Assembly (NCBI GenBank): GCA_934426255.1
Contig: CAKRYD010000033.1
Coordinates: forward strand, 1-22,562
DNA length: 22,562 bases
DNA from: an uncultured Bacteroidaceae bacterium
Lineage (GTDB): Bacteria; Bacteroidota; Bacteroidia; Bacteroidales; Bacteroidaceae
Reading direction: 5' to 3'
Shown here: positions 1 to 7,946 of the stretch, piece after piece
Position numbering within the stretch: position 1 is the stretch's first letter
Layout: every line of letters begins with the position of its first letter
Position numbers and translations under genes: made by a program
Notes under the pieces: generated by a model
Seen by the model: the letters and a program-made list of their open reading frames with translations, nothing else
What the model was told of the DNA's origin: nothing
The model's database searches: none

Positions 1-58
1 TTAAATAATCTTCAAGGAAAATCTTGCAGAAAGGAAGGACTGAATCAGACCATTCTTA

Positions 59-1111
59 CTACCGCTGAATAGTTACCTGACTGCGCAGCAAAGGCCTGTA
101 GGCCTCGATGGCCTTTTGTGCCACTTCGACGGCTTGATCCATGGTCATGGACAGATGGCCTCCCGAAGCATTCAAGTGGCCTCCACCGTTAAAGAAATCC
201 TCGGCCATCCGGTTGCAGGGGAAATCGTCGACAGAACGCAGGGACACACGCACCAAATCCTTTTCGGTGTCTTCACGCAGCGAAATGGAAAGCCTGGTGC
301 CACGTATCTGCAACGGCAGGTTGACAAAGCCTTCGGCATCGCCTTTCTTATATTGGAATTCCTTCATTTCCTCACGCGTCAGCGTGAACAAAGCCGCATG
401 GTCGTCCTGGAAATATTGCATCTTCTTGTGCAGGATGTAGCCTTCGAGACGCAGACGGTTGACACTGAAGTCATGATAGACATTGCGGTATATCCTGTCC
501 TTGTCGATGCCCTTGGACAGCAGCAAGGAAATGATATAGAACAGCTCGCTGCGGTTGGAGTTATAGGTGAAGCTGCCGGTATCGGTCATCATGCCGCAGT
601 AGACACACTCGGCCATCTCTTCTGTAAAGGCGTCAAGGCCTTCGAGCTGGTAGAGCATGGAAAACACTATCTCGCAAGTAGACGACGCACTTGGGTCGGA
701 GACAAGCAAATCCACATCCTCGTCGGGGCTCAAATGGTGGTCTATCGTTATCATAGGTGCGCGATGGTTCTGAATGATGCGCGACAACTGCTCCAGCCGT
801 TTCACGGAATTGAAGTCCATACATATAAACAAATCAACATCGGCAATGTATTGGTAAACGGCCTGCTTGGCATATTCATAGACCAAAACATCACCGGCCC
901 CGGGCAACCAGGCCAGAAAATCGGGATATGACGTAGGCACAATAACCTGAACATGCTTGCCCTTCCGACGTAAATAGTGCGCCATGGCCAATGTCGATCC
1001 CATGGCATCGCCATCGGGAGAGATGTGGCCCAGAATGGCCACCTGCTTTGCTTTGCCGGTGAGGCTCAGCCATTTGTCACGTATAGAGGTATGAAGATAT
1101 TCCTTTAGCAT
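59..1111 (-). CDS. nrnA: DHH/DHHA1 phosphoesterase, NrnA-like (oligoribonuclease / pAp phosphatase)
   Basis: Cytoplasmic DHH-superfamily phosphoesterase of 350 residues. Family members of this size degrade very short RNAs (nano-RNA) and dephosphorylate 3',5'-phosphoadenosine; which substrate matters here is inferred. Seen in the sequence: the metal-binding motif GHISPDGDAMGS (about residues 28-39), an aspartate in MDFNS (about 98-102), the name-giving DHH (about 124-126), a DTG in GMMTDTGSF, and the C-terminal DHHA1 glycine motif GGGHLNASGG. I chose the ATG at 1111. A TTG at 1135 would lengthen the frame by 8 codons but lies upstream of the start of transcription expected from the promoter at 1133-1163. 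It follows comEC on the same strand but probably has its own promoter. Confidence 0.93.
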   Translation of the reverse strand: MLKEYLHTSIRDKWLSLTGKAKQVAILGHISPDGDAMGSTLAMAHYLRRKGKHVQVIVPTSYPDFLAWLPGAGDVLVYEYAKQAVYQYIADVDLFICMDFNSVKRLEQLSRIIQNHRAPMITIDHHLSPDEDVDLLVSDPSASSTCEIVFSMLYQLEGLDAFTEEMAECVYCGMMTDTGSFTYNSNRSELFYIISLLLSKGIDKDRIYRNVYHDFSVNRLRLEGYILHKKMQYFQDDHAALFTLTREEMKEFQYKKGDAEGFVNLPLQIRGTRLSISLREDTEKDLVRVSLRSVDDFPCNRMAEDFFNGGGHLNASGGHLSMTMDQAVEVAQKAIEAYRPLLRSQVTIQR

Positions 1112-1132
1112 ACTTACTGTAAAAACCGGATG

Positions 1133-1163
1133 CAAAGTTAGCGCAAATTAAAAGGCAAACAAA
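1133..1163 (-). promoter_or_regulatory. Bacteroidetes-type promoter for nrnA
   Basis: On the minus strand a -33 TTTG (1160-1163) is followed after 19 bases by a perfect -7 box TAACTTTG (1133-1140). The predicted transcript starts near 1126, giving a leader of about 15 bases before the ATG at 1111. Confidence 0.7.
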
Positions 1164-1202
1164 GCAAACGCCCTTCTTTTGACACAAAAGCTCCTGCCAT
1201 GC

Positions 1203-2789
1203 TCAATAGCACGGCACTCTTGCCCACAGCATGGACTCGCATTTGCGACGAAGCAGGACATACAGCAGCACCAACACCACATAGCACACACAGACCGACT
1301 GCCAGGAAGGGCTGACCCACAGCGACGAAAAAGGCAGACGGGCAACAGCAGACAAGCCGACATGAAGCACATCCAACACACAGGCAAGCACGCGGCCCAC
1401 AAGCTCCTGAACGAAAGGAAGCCCGGAACACATGAGAAACAACATGGAAAAAGTGAGCAGCAAACAGGTACAGGGAATGGCAATGCAGTTGCCCAATATG
1501 AAATATACGGAATAGCTGTTGAAGTAGTAAGCCACCAATGGAGCCGTAGCCAGTTGGGCTACAACGGAAATAAAAAGGAAATCAATGACAATACGGCCTT
1601 TCCTTACAGACGGGAACAGGGCATTCAGCATAGGCATGCCGCTCAAAATGGCCAGCACTGAAAGGAAGGACAACTGAAATCCCACATCAAAAAGCGTGTC
1701 GGGATGGACAATCAGCAACAGAATAGCTGCAAGGGCAAGGTTATTTAATGACCGGCCATGACGTCCCCTGCACATAAACAGGCACCACAAAGTGTACATC
1801 ACTGCGGAACGCAACAAAGAGATGCTCAAGCCCGTCAAGAAGGCAAAGCACCATATAAGAGCGACGGCAGAAAGAAAAACCGGCAGCCTCAGCCTCTTGA
1901 AACACAGTAACGGACGCATCAAAAGCATCAGCAATGAAATGAGCATGCCCAGATGCAGGCCCGAAAGTGCCAAGACATGTGAGGTGCCTGTCCGGGCATA
2001 TAGCTCGCGGATGGAGGGTGTCATGCCACTCTTGTCGCCCAAAGTAAGTGCAGCCAACACCTGTCGGCCGGCACTGTCGGCCGGCAGACGGCCATATTGC
2101 TCCAGCAGCTTTTCCCTGAGCTGCAGGCTGCGCAACCGGCAACGCATCAGCAAGGACTGCCTTTGCAGCAGTTTCTCACTGCTTTCTGCCGAAAGCCGCA
2201 TCCAACGGTTAGCAACAAAGCAAGTCCCGGCTATGCCATTGCGCTTTAGCCATTTGGCATAGTCAAACCCGTTAGGCAACACATAAGGACGTGGATGGTC
2301 AATGCGGGCATAAAACAACAAGGCATCTCCCGGTCTGAACCGGGCGGAAGCCTCAGAGCCTTTCAGAATGCTGAGCGTCACTTGTTGCCTGACACGAACC
2401 AAGCGGTCTCCCTCCTTATATGCCACAAGAGCAACGACACAACGCTTCGTTGCCTTTGTCTCGGACACGCTTACTATATTGCCGCACCATAGTTTCTTGC
2501 TTTTCGGCCAGGCCACATCGGGAGCACTTGCATGCAAGGCATAAGCAATGAAGCCCAAAAGCACAAACAACATGGACACCAACGCCACAGGCAGCATGCT
2601 GACAGATGCCCCCTTGCGGCGAAGCAAAAGCCACAACAAAAAGACGATGAACAGGAAAAGGGGTATCTCCACCCACAGTTGCGACACGAAATGACCAATG
2701 GCCGAACTGGCCGCTATCCCTAAGATAAAAGAAATTGCAAGGAAGAGAACAGGCGAACCACCATGGAAAGCCTTATACAATAGCGGCAC
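1203..2789 (-). CDS. comEC: ComEC/Rec2-family membrane protein, short form
   Basis: Polytopic inner-membrane protein of 528 residues, of the family that forms the DNA-translocation channel in natural transformation. The N-terminus has hydrophobic segments and a DUF4131-like soluble region. The middle carries the competence-domain signature (LTLGDKSGM, then SHVLALSGLHLGML, about residues 248-283), followed by many membrane helices including SLLRSAVMYTLWCLF. The protein stops soon after the last helix, so there is no C-terminal metallo-beta-lactamase domain as in the Bacillus protein; this short form appears to be common in Bacteroidetes (from memory). The start is GTG at 2789, overlapping the end of rpe by 17 bases, which suggests translational coupling. 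No ATG fits the same N-terminus. Whether the organism is transformable cannot be told from this window. Confidence 0.88.
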   Translation of the reverse strand: MPLLYKAFHGGSPVLFLAISFILGIAASSAIGHFVSQLWVEIPLFLFIVFLLWLLLRRKGASVSMLPVALVSMLFVLLGFIAYALHASAPDVAWPKSKKLWCGNIVSVSETKATKRCVVALVAYKEGDRLVRVRQQVTLSILKGSEASARFRPGDALLFYARIDHPRPYVLPNGFDYAKWLKRNGIAGTCFVANRWMRLSAESSEKLLQRQSLLMRCRLRSLQLREKLLEQYGRLPADSAGRQVLAALTLGDKSGMTPSIRELYARTGTSHVLALSGLHLGMLISLLMLLMRPLLCFKRLRLPVFLSAVALIWCFAFLTGLSISLLRSAVMYTLWCLFMCRGRHGRSLNNLALAAILLLIVHPDTLFDVGFQLSFLSVLAILSGMPMLNALFPSVRKGRIVIDFLFISVVAQLATAPLVAYYFNSYSVYFILGNCIAIPCTCLLLTFSMLFLMCSGLPFVQELVGRVLACVLDVLHVGLSAVARLPFSSLWVSPSWQSVCVCYVVLVLLYVLLRRKCESMLWARVPCY

Positions 2790-3438
2790 TGCCCTTCAAA
2801 TAATCAATCTCACTGACAGGGTCTTCGGCACGAAAAACCGCACTCCCTGCAACAAGCACATCTGCACCTGCAGCATAAAGCAGCTCGGCATTCTCACGAC
2901 ATACCCCACCGTCAACCTCAATAAGCACTTGCAGGTTCCTGCTGTCTATCATCTCTCGCAGGCGTGCAAGCTTCTCATATGTATGCTCTATAAACTTCTG
3001 TCCGCCAAATCCGGGGTTCACAGACATAAGCATCACAAGGTCGGCCTCGCCTATACAATCCTCCAGAACCGAAACAGGGGTAGCGGGATTCAAAGTGACT
3101 CCGGCCATCATTCCGGCATCCCTTATCTGCTGCAATACACGGTGCAGATGCACACATACCTCTTGATGAACATTCATTGTCAATGCACCAAGCTGCTTTA
3201 CCTGCCGGATGAACTTCTCGGGATGCTCAATCATCAAATGAACGTCCAGGGGCTTCGTGGCAACACGCTTGATAGCTTCCATCACAGGGAAGCCGAAACT
3301 GATGTTAGGGACAAACACCCCGTCCATCACATCCAAATGATACCAATCACAATTACTGCGGTTGAGCATTTCAACATCGTCGGCCAAATGGCCGAAATCG
3401 GCCGAAAGCAACGACGGCGCAAGCATTCTTCTTCGCAT
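2773..3438 (-). CDS. rpe: Ribulose-phosphate 3-epimerase
   Basis: Cytoplasmic TIM-barrel enzyme that interconverts D-ribulose 5-phosphate and D-xylulose 5-phosphate in the pentose phosphate pathway. All family signatures are present in order: LAPSLLSADF near the N-terminus, HLDVMDGVFVPN with metal-ligand His and Asp, DVHLMIEHPE, MSVNPGFGGQKF, EVDGGV, and the phosphate-binding AGADVLVAGSAVF near the end. The length of 221 residues from the ATG at 3438 is normal. An in-frame ATG at 3426 is also possible; a TTG at 3459 falls inside the promoter and is rejected. It is the first gene of an rpe-comEC unit and diverges from the SGNH hydrolase gene. Confidence 0.96.
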   Translation of the reverse strand: MRRRMLAPSLLSADFGHLADDVEMLNRSNCDWYHLDVMDGVFVPNISFGFPVMEAIKRVATKPLDVHLMIEHPEKFIRQVKQLGALTMNVHQEVCVHLHRVLQQIRDAGMMAGVTLNPATPVSVLEDCIGEADLVMLMSVNPGFGGQKFIEHTYEKLARLREMIDSRNLQVLIEVDGGVCRENAELLYAAGADVLVAGSAVFRAEDPVSEIDYLKGSAAIV

Positions 3439-3456
3439 GAGCTTTCTGATTTTATG

Positions 3457-3464
3457 CAAAATTA
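3457..3464 (-). promoter_or_regulatory. -7 promoter box for rpe-comEC
   Basis: Minus-strand TAATTTTG is a perfect match to the Bacteroidetes -7 box TAnnTTTG, 18 bases ahead of the ATG at 3438. No TTTG is found at the -33 distance, so the call rests on one element and on position. Confidence 0.45.
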
Positions 3465-3518
3465 CGGCTTTTCATCATGATAGCCCCTTATTTTCAAGGT
3501 TTATTTCTTGAAAAATGG

Positions 3519-3526
3519 TAACTTTG
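3519..3526 (+). promoter_or_regulatory. -7 promoter box for the SGNH hydrolase gene
   Basis: TAACTTTG is a perfect -7 box 33 bases upstream of the ATG at 3560. The -33 region has only T-rich near matches. It is back to back with the rpe promoter. Confidence 0.45.
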
Positions 3527-3559
3527 AAACCTCTTTTGAACATAATTACTTACAACAAC

Positions 3560-5335
3560 ATGAAGTACACAATAAGAACAACCGTGCTGCTCACTCTCTT
3601 TTGGCTGGCAGTAGCCCCCGGAGCAGCACAATCGGAAATGGTTTGGTTTGATCCGTTGGAATGCGACACACCATACATAAGCGGCAGAGCCTGGAATGTG
3701 GAAACCGGCAAGAATTATGTTCGCATGCCCGAACGTTTTCAGAAAGTTATGCCCAAAGCCGTATGGGGATTATCCCGACAAAGTGCCGGATTGTCCGTTC
3801 GCTTCCTTTCAACAGCCTCGGAAATACAAGTAAAATACACTTTGCAATCTGACGCACGCTACAAGAACATGGCTCCGCTCAACCACTCCGGAGTTGACTT
3901 GTATGCTACCGATGCCAATGGGCAAACACATTGGATTGGCAACCACATGGGATGGAACTTCGGAAACAAAACGGGAGACACCATCACTTTCACTTTCCGC
4001 CGCATCAAAATACCTGAATTCGCCAACAGAGGCCTGGACTTCCAGCTCTTCTTACCCCCATACAACACAGTGAAGTCCCTAAAGATCGGTGTTCCCAAAG
4101 GCACACCTTTCCAATTTTTACATCAGTCCGCAGAACGCCCAATCGTTGTATACGGAAGCTCCATTGCACAAGGGGCATCACCTTCACGCCCAGGCCTGAT
4201 GTGGACCAACATCCTGCAACGCGAAACCGAATATCCCATCATCAACTTAGGCTTCTCAGGATCGGCTCTCATGGAGCCGCCACTGTTCGATGCCATGAGT
4301 GAAATCGATGCACGTGCATATATCTTGGATCCCATGCCCAACAGCTACAACTTAGGCGAAGACATCTGCAAGCGCATCATTGCCGGTGTAAAAAAGCTGC
4401 GTCAAAAAAGCACCGCTCCTATCCTACTGGTTGAGAGCTGTGGATCGCCCGACAACGTTTTCTGCCCCGATATCAACGCTGAATATCGCAAAGGTGATGC
4501 CTACTTGCGCAAAGCATACAACCAGATGCTTTCCGAAGGCATCAAGGGACTGTTCTATCTCTCCAACAAAGAAATCGGATTTACTGAAGATGCCATGATT
4601 GAAGGTACACACCCTAACGACATCGGTAACATGCAATATGCCAAAGCCTACGAGAAGAAGCTAAGAGAAATGCTGCCCGAAGACACTCCAAACAAGCGTT
4701 ATCCGCCAATTCGCCAACGCAGGGACGCATGCTATGAGTGGTTTCCCAGACACAACGAAGTCATACGCCTCAACCATACAACCGACCCGGAAATCCTGAT
4801 GATAGGCAATTCCATCACTCATTTCTGGGGCGGCCGACCTTATTCCAACAATTTCGGTGGCAACACATGGAACAAGTTTTTCGGCAAACACCGCGTAACA
4901 AACATGGGATTCGGCTGGGACCGCATCGAGAATGTCTTTTGGCGAATCTTCCATGGTGAGTTAGAAGGATGCCAGCCCAAGCACATCTGCATGGTAATCG
5001 GCATCAACAACATTGGAGATAAGGAAGAAGACATCGCCAATGGTGTGGTTGCGCTGGCACGACTCATACGCCAACGCCAACCCGAAGCCAAATTACACGT
5101 AATAAAAATATACCCTGCAAAAGGCCATGAAGAAAAGGTCAAAAGGACAAACGACCTTATTGAAAAGCTTTTGCCACTGGACTCCCACACAGACTTAATT
5201 GACCTTACATCCTATCTGACCCTAAAAGACGGTAGCGGAAAGATAGACCCGAAATTGTTCCGGGAGGGCTTGCATCCAAACGAAAAAGGATATACACAAA
5301 TAGCTAAAGGACTGAAGAAGGTGCTCGCACGCTGA
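3560..5335 (+). CDS. Exported tandem SGNH/GDSL hydrolase (two SGNH domains)
   Basis: Secreted protein of 591 residues with a type I signal peptide (about residues 1-24, ending GAAQ). Residues 27-185 look like the beta-sandwich domain that often precedes SGNH hydrolases in Bacteroidetes. A first SGNH domain follows: nucleophile motif VYGSSIAQG (Ser200 or Ser201), block II NLGFSGSA, block III PMPN (Asn261), and block V EGTHPND (His351). After a linker near 375-405 comes a second, complete-looking SGNH domain: IGNSITHF (Ser418), NMGFGWDR, GINN (481-484), EGLHPNEKG (His572). Such enzymes are esterases or acyl-hydrolases, often deacetylating glycans; the substrate here is unknown. In both block V motifs the usual Asp three residues before His is Glu. 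The start at 3560 gives a clean signal peptide; an upstream in-frame ATG at 3515 overlaps the promoter box. Confidence 0.9.
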   Translation: MKYTIRTTVLLTLFWLAVAPGAAQSEMVWFDPLECDTPYISGRAWNVETGKNYVRMPERFQKVMPKAVWGLSRQSAGLSVRFLSTASEIQVKYTLQSDARYKNMAPLNHSGVDLYATDANGQTHWIGNHMGWNFGNKTGDTITFTFRRIKIPEFANRGLDFQLFLPPYNTVKSLKIGVPKGTPFQFLHQSAERPIVVYGSSIAQGASPSRPGLMWTNILQRETEYPIINLGFSGSALMEPPLFDAMSEIDARAYILDPMPNSYNLGEDICKRIIAGVKKLRQKSTAPILLVESCGSPDNVFCPDINAEYRKGDAYLRKAYNQMLSEGIKGLFYLSNKEIGFTEDAMIEGTHPNDIGNMQYAKAYEKKLREMLPEDTPNKRYPPIRQRRDACYEWFPRHNEVIRLNHTTDPEILMIGNSITHFWGGRPYSNNFGGNTWNKFFGKHRVTNMGFGWDRIENVFWRIFHGELEGCQPKHICMVIGINNIGDKEEDIANGVVALARLIRQRQPEAKLHVIKIYPAKGHEEKVKRTNDLIEKLLPLDSHTDLIDLTSYLTLKDGSGKIDPKLFREGLHPNEKGYTQIAKGLKKVLAR

Positions 5336-5356
5336 AAGGCTGCACCTACACCCGGG

Positions 5357-6574
5357 CTATTTGACAAATGCCTGGCATAATTTCCGCTGAATTACATGGG
5401 CATCCAGTACAGACATCTCACTGTTCATAATGGAAAAGGCTAACATGTGTCCGTTCTTTCCCGGACAATAGCCCGACAATGTGCTGATGCCATAAGGGTG
5501 AGACAACGTACCGGTCTTTGCACGCACCTTACCGCGCGTCGTCGTGTGTGTCAACTCATAACGCAATGTGCCATCAACTCCGGCAAGAGGCAGCAGCTTG
5601 TTCAGCCAATGATAAATTGTCTCATGCCTATACCCATAGCGCAACAGAGCAACAAGGTGCTCAGGCGAAAGTTGGTTATGCGTACAAAGGCCACACCCAT
5701 CGTGTATTGTAAAGGTCGAATCAGCATGTATTTCCTCAATCATAAACTTGCGCAAATAGGCAACTCCGGCTTGCGCAGGATGTTCTTGAGGACTATACCG
5801 GTGGCCTATAGCACATAGCAAGCCTGTACTCTGTGTATTAGAACTGTTTTTCCACATACGTTCCACAATGAGTTGAAGCGGACGCTTGTACCTGAAGATT
5901 CGTTTCATGCCTTTAGGAATCCGCCCAAGTTGCACGCAACTGTCAGGGACAACGATACCCGCTGCCCGGAATTGTCTTTTGATTTGCCGCAGCACATAGT
6001 CACCACCTTGGAAGAACAAGCCGTGCTTCGACTTTTCCAAGTCCCACGGAAACCAATGCTCTTCGGCCTGTATGGCATTGGGAAGCGACAAGTCTGCCAA
6101 TAATCGGCCCTTTATTCCTTTTACACCTTGTTTCCTCAACCTTTTGGCAAACACTTGTAAATCAGAAGCCGACAATTGAGGATCCAAACCATCCTTTAAT
6201 GCAATCATGCCATAAAACGTCCCCTCTTTCAGCCTTCCATTGGCATACATTTCTGTATTAAACGTAAAGCGTTGCGTCAACAAATGCTGCGCAGCGATAC
6301 CCGTCAGTAGCTTCATACACGAAGCTGTGGGCATAGGTTCCTTTTCTTGAAATCCATAAACCGGCTTATCGGCAGTCAGGTCATACACATAAACGGCCGT
6401 CTTATGCAGTGGATGCATATTCTTCATGTTGCTGTCAATTTTCGCAGGCAACGCAGCATCAATCTCAATTGTATCTTTTTGTTCGCTTTTTCTCTCAACA
6501 CGCTTCTTGCTACAACCTGTGACGGCTTGCATCACGACTAACAGCAACAACCAATAAATCGGGCATCTAATCAT
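5357..6574 (-). CDS. dacB: D-Ala-D-Ala carboxypeptidase/endopeptidase, PBP4-like (peptidase S13), lipoprotein
   Basis: Penicillin-binding protein of the PBP4 class, 405 residues, trimming or cleaving peptidoglycan peptides in the periplasm. Active-site motifs: SxxK as SCMK (Ser85-Lys88), SxN as SSN (244-246) and KTG (353-355) in RAKTGTLSHPYG. A lipobox AVTGC makes Cys21 the lipidation site, so it is probably membrane-anchored. The gap between SxxK and SxN is about 160 residues, shorter than the roughly 240 of E. coli PBP4, so the inserted accessory domain is reduced. The motif usually written DGSGLSxxN reads DGCGLCTHN (292-300), with two Ser-to-Cys changes. It converges on the SGNH gene with only 21 bases between stops and no room for a separate terminator. 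It lies downstream of the ribosomal operon terminator, and no convincing promoter of its own was found. Confidence 0.9.
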   Translation of the reverse strand: MIRCPIYWLLLLVVMQAVTGCSKKRVERKSEQKDTIEIDAALPAKIDSNMKNMHPLHKTAVYVYDLTADKPVYGFQEKEPMPTASCMKLLTGIAAQHLLTQRFTFNTEMYANGRLKEGTFYGMIALKDGLDPQLSASDLQVFAKRLRKQGVKGIKGRLLADLSLPNAIQAEEHWFPWDLEKSKHGLFFQGGDYVLRQIKRQFRAAGIVVPDSCVQLGRIPKGMKRIFRYKRPLQLIVERMWKNSSNTQSTGLLCAIGHRYSPQEHPAQAGVAYLRKFMIEEIHADSTFTIHDGCGLCTHNQLSPEHLVALLRYGYRHETIYHWLNKLLPLAGVDGTLRYELTHTTTRGKVRAKTGTLSHPYGISTLSGYCPGKNGHMLAFSIMNSEMSVLDAHVIQRKLCQAFVK

Positions 6575-6597
6575 GGCATACTTCTTGTCTTCAACTC

Positions 6598-6642
6598 AAA
6601 AAACTGAACAACGCGAAAGGGCAATAGCCACCCTCTCGCGTT
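6598..6642 (-). terminator. Terminator of the rpsF-rpsR-rplI operon
   Basis: Minus-strand hairpin with outer arms AACGCGA/TCGCGTT and inner arms AGGG/CCCT (6610-6642), followed shortly by a run of six T (6598-6603). It separates rplI from dacB. Confidence 0.65.
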
Positions 6643-6703
6643 GAACTCATATAACCGTAGTGCTTCACTCTGCGATTTCTCACATGAAGCATCTATCATT
6701 TCA

Positions 6704-7153
6704 TTAAGCTTCTTCTGCAACCACTTCAAAAGGAATCTCAACAGAAACCTCTTTATGCAGCTTTACAGTAGCTGTATAAGCTCCGATTTGCTTTACATCA
6801 TGAACAAGAATGGTCTTGCGGTCAATGTCAAAGCCTCTTTCCTTAAGCTTATCTGCAATTTGTACATTATTCACCGAACCGTAAATCACACCGGTAGCAC
6901 TCACTTTCATCGGTATAATAATGGTCTCGATAGCTGCCAGCTTTTCAGCCAATGCCTGTGCATCCTCTTTGATCTTCGCCAATTTGTGTGCACGCTGCTT
7001 CAAGTTTTCAGCCAATACTTTCTTTGCCGGTTCAGAAGCAATAATAGCCTTGCCGGTCGGTATCAAGAAATTGCGGCCATAACCATCCTTCACCTTTACG
7101 ATGTCGTTCTTATAGCCTAATCCTATAACGTCTTCTTTCAATATGATTTCCAT
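6704..7153 (-). CDS. rplI: 50S ribosomal protein L9
   Basis: 149 residues, the normal length for bL9. The N-terminal domain shows the family signature (MEIILKEDVIGLG, then VKVKDGYGRNFLIPTGKA), a long connecting helix rich in Lys, Ala and Glu follows, and the C-terminal 23S rRNA-binding domain ends at EVVAEEA. It is the last gene of rpsF-rpsR-rplI, 14 bases after rpsR, with a hairpin terminator behind it. Confidence 0.98.
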   Translation of the reverse strand: MEIILKEDVIGLGYKNDIVKVKDGYGRNFLIPTGKAIIASEPAKKVLAENLKQRAHKLAKIKEDAQALAEKLAAIETIIIPMKVSATGVIYGSVNNVQIADKLKERGFDIDRKTILVHDVKQIGAYTATVKLHKEVSVEIPFEVVAEEA

Positions 7154-7167
7154 AAATATCCCTCCTT

Positions 7168-7440
7168 TTATTTCATCAAGTCAGTTACAAATGGAAGCAA
7201 AGCCAAATGGCGTGCTCTTTTTACAGCCTGAGCCACACGGCGCTGATATTTCAAAGACGTACCCGTAATACGACGGGGAAGTATCTTTCCTTGCTCGTTC
7301 AAGAACTTCTTCAAAAATTCCGGATCCTTATAATCAATATATTTGATACCGCTTTTCTTGAAACGGCAATACTTCTTTTTCTTCAGATCTACTGAAGGGG
7401 GAGTCAAATACCTGATTTCTGAATTTTTCTCTTCTGCCAT
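7168..7440 (-). CDS. rpsR: 30S ribosomal protein S18
   Basis: 90 residues. The core YIDYKDPEFLKKFLNEQGKI, then RRITGTSLKYQRRVAQAVKRARHLALLPF, is typical of bS18, which binds next to S6 on the small-subunit platform. It starts 2 bases after the rpsF stop, so the two are translationally close, fitting the S6-S18 heterodimer. Confidence 0.98.
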   Translation of the reverse strand: MAEEKNSEIRYLTPPSVDLKKKKYCRFKKSGIKYIDYKDPEFLKKFLNEQGKILPRRITGTSLKYQRRVAQAVKRARHLALLPFVTDLMK

Positions 7441-7442
7441 GA

Positions 7443-7784
7443 TTATTCCTCCTTATTAGCTTTGAGTGATTGACGTTTAGCAGCATAAGCAGCTGCATAT
7501 TTTTCCATCCTTACTGTAATGTAGCGAAGCACACGTTCGTCGCGGCGGTAAGCCACTTCAAGTCCACTGATTACTGTAGGGTCGGCCTTAAAACCAAAAA
7601 CGATATAGAAGCCACTTGACTTCTTCTCAATGGCATAAGCCAGTTTGCGCATGCCCCAATTCTCTTCATAGAGAAATTCGGCACCTTTGGAAGTAAGGTA
7701 ATCCTTGAACTTCCCAACCGCTTCCTTCATCTGATCATCAGACAAAACGGGAGTCAAAATGAAAACGGTCTCGTACTGATTCAT
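7443..7784 (-). CDS. rpsF: 30S ribosomal protein S6
   Basis: 113 residues from the ATG at 7784 (MNQYETVFILTPVL), the normal bS6 length and N-terminus. The S6 features WGMRKLAYAIEKKSSGFY and the C-terminal DERVLRYITVRM are present. The frame is open further upstream to 7832, but that extension would begin inside the promoter -7 box at 7830-7837, so it is rejected. First gene of the operon. Confidence 0.97.
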   Translation of the reverse strand: MNQYETVFILTPVLSDDQMKEAVGKFKDYLTSKGAEFLYEENWGMRKLAYAIEKKSSGFYIVFGFKADPTVISGLEVAYRRDERVLRYITVRMEKYAAAYAAKRQSLKANKEE

Positions 7785-7829
7785 ACTTTGATTTTGAAAT
7801 TGTTTATAGTAAAAGTTATTTTGCGGCTG

Positions 7830-7861
7830 CAAAGTTCGCTTTTTTTTTGCGACCAGCCAAA
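7830..7861 (-). promoter_or_regulatory. Promoter of the rpsF operon
   Basis: Minus-strand -33 TTTG (7858-7861), a 20-base spacer holding a run of nine A, and -7 GAACTTTG (7830-7837), one mismatch from TAnnTTTG. The predicted transcript start is near 7823, about 40 bases before the ATG. Confidence 0.6.
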
Positions 7862-7881
7862 TGTTTTGCCTACAGAATCAC

Positions 7882-7909
7882 TAACTTTGTACACAAATTT
7901 GCACACAAA
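7882..7909 (+). promoter_or_regulatory. marR promoter box overlapping a tandem 12-bp repeat (candidate operator)
   Basis: A perfect -7 box TAACTTTG (7882-7889) runs into two adjacent 12-base units, TTTGTACACAAA (7886-7897) and TTTGCACACAAA (7898-7909), differing at one base. The first unit is also a near-palindrome (TTTGT/ACAAA). The repeats cover the predicted transcript start, a position suited to autorepression by the MarR protein. The -33 element is not clear: a TTTG lies only 13 bases upstream. Confidence 0.45.
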
Positions 7910-7946
7910 ACAGATTAACCAATGACCTTCCAACATCTTTTATCTT

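Noticed and set aside
116..931. Long open frame (271 codons) on the plus strand
   Set aside because: Antisense shadow of nrnA, whose motifs are complete on the other strand; no recognisable domain in this frame.
1112..1202. Frameshifted remnant of a ComEC metallo-beta-lactamase domain
   Set aside because: The gap is only 91 bases, is occupied by the nrnA promoter, and holds no HxHxDH-like motif.
1179..2723. Several plus-strand open frames
   Set aside because: They lie opposite comEC, have biased composition, and show no family features.
2698..3480. 260-codon plus-strand open frame
   Set aside because: Antisense to rpe and the comEC start; rpe is unmistakable on the minus strand.
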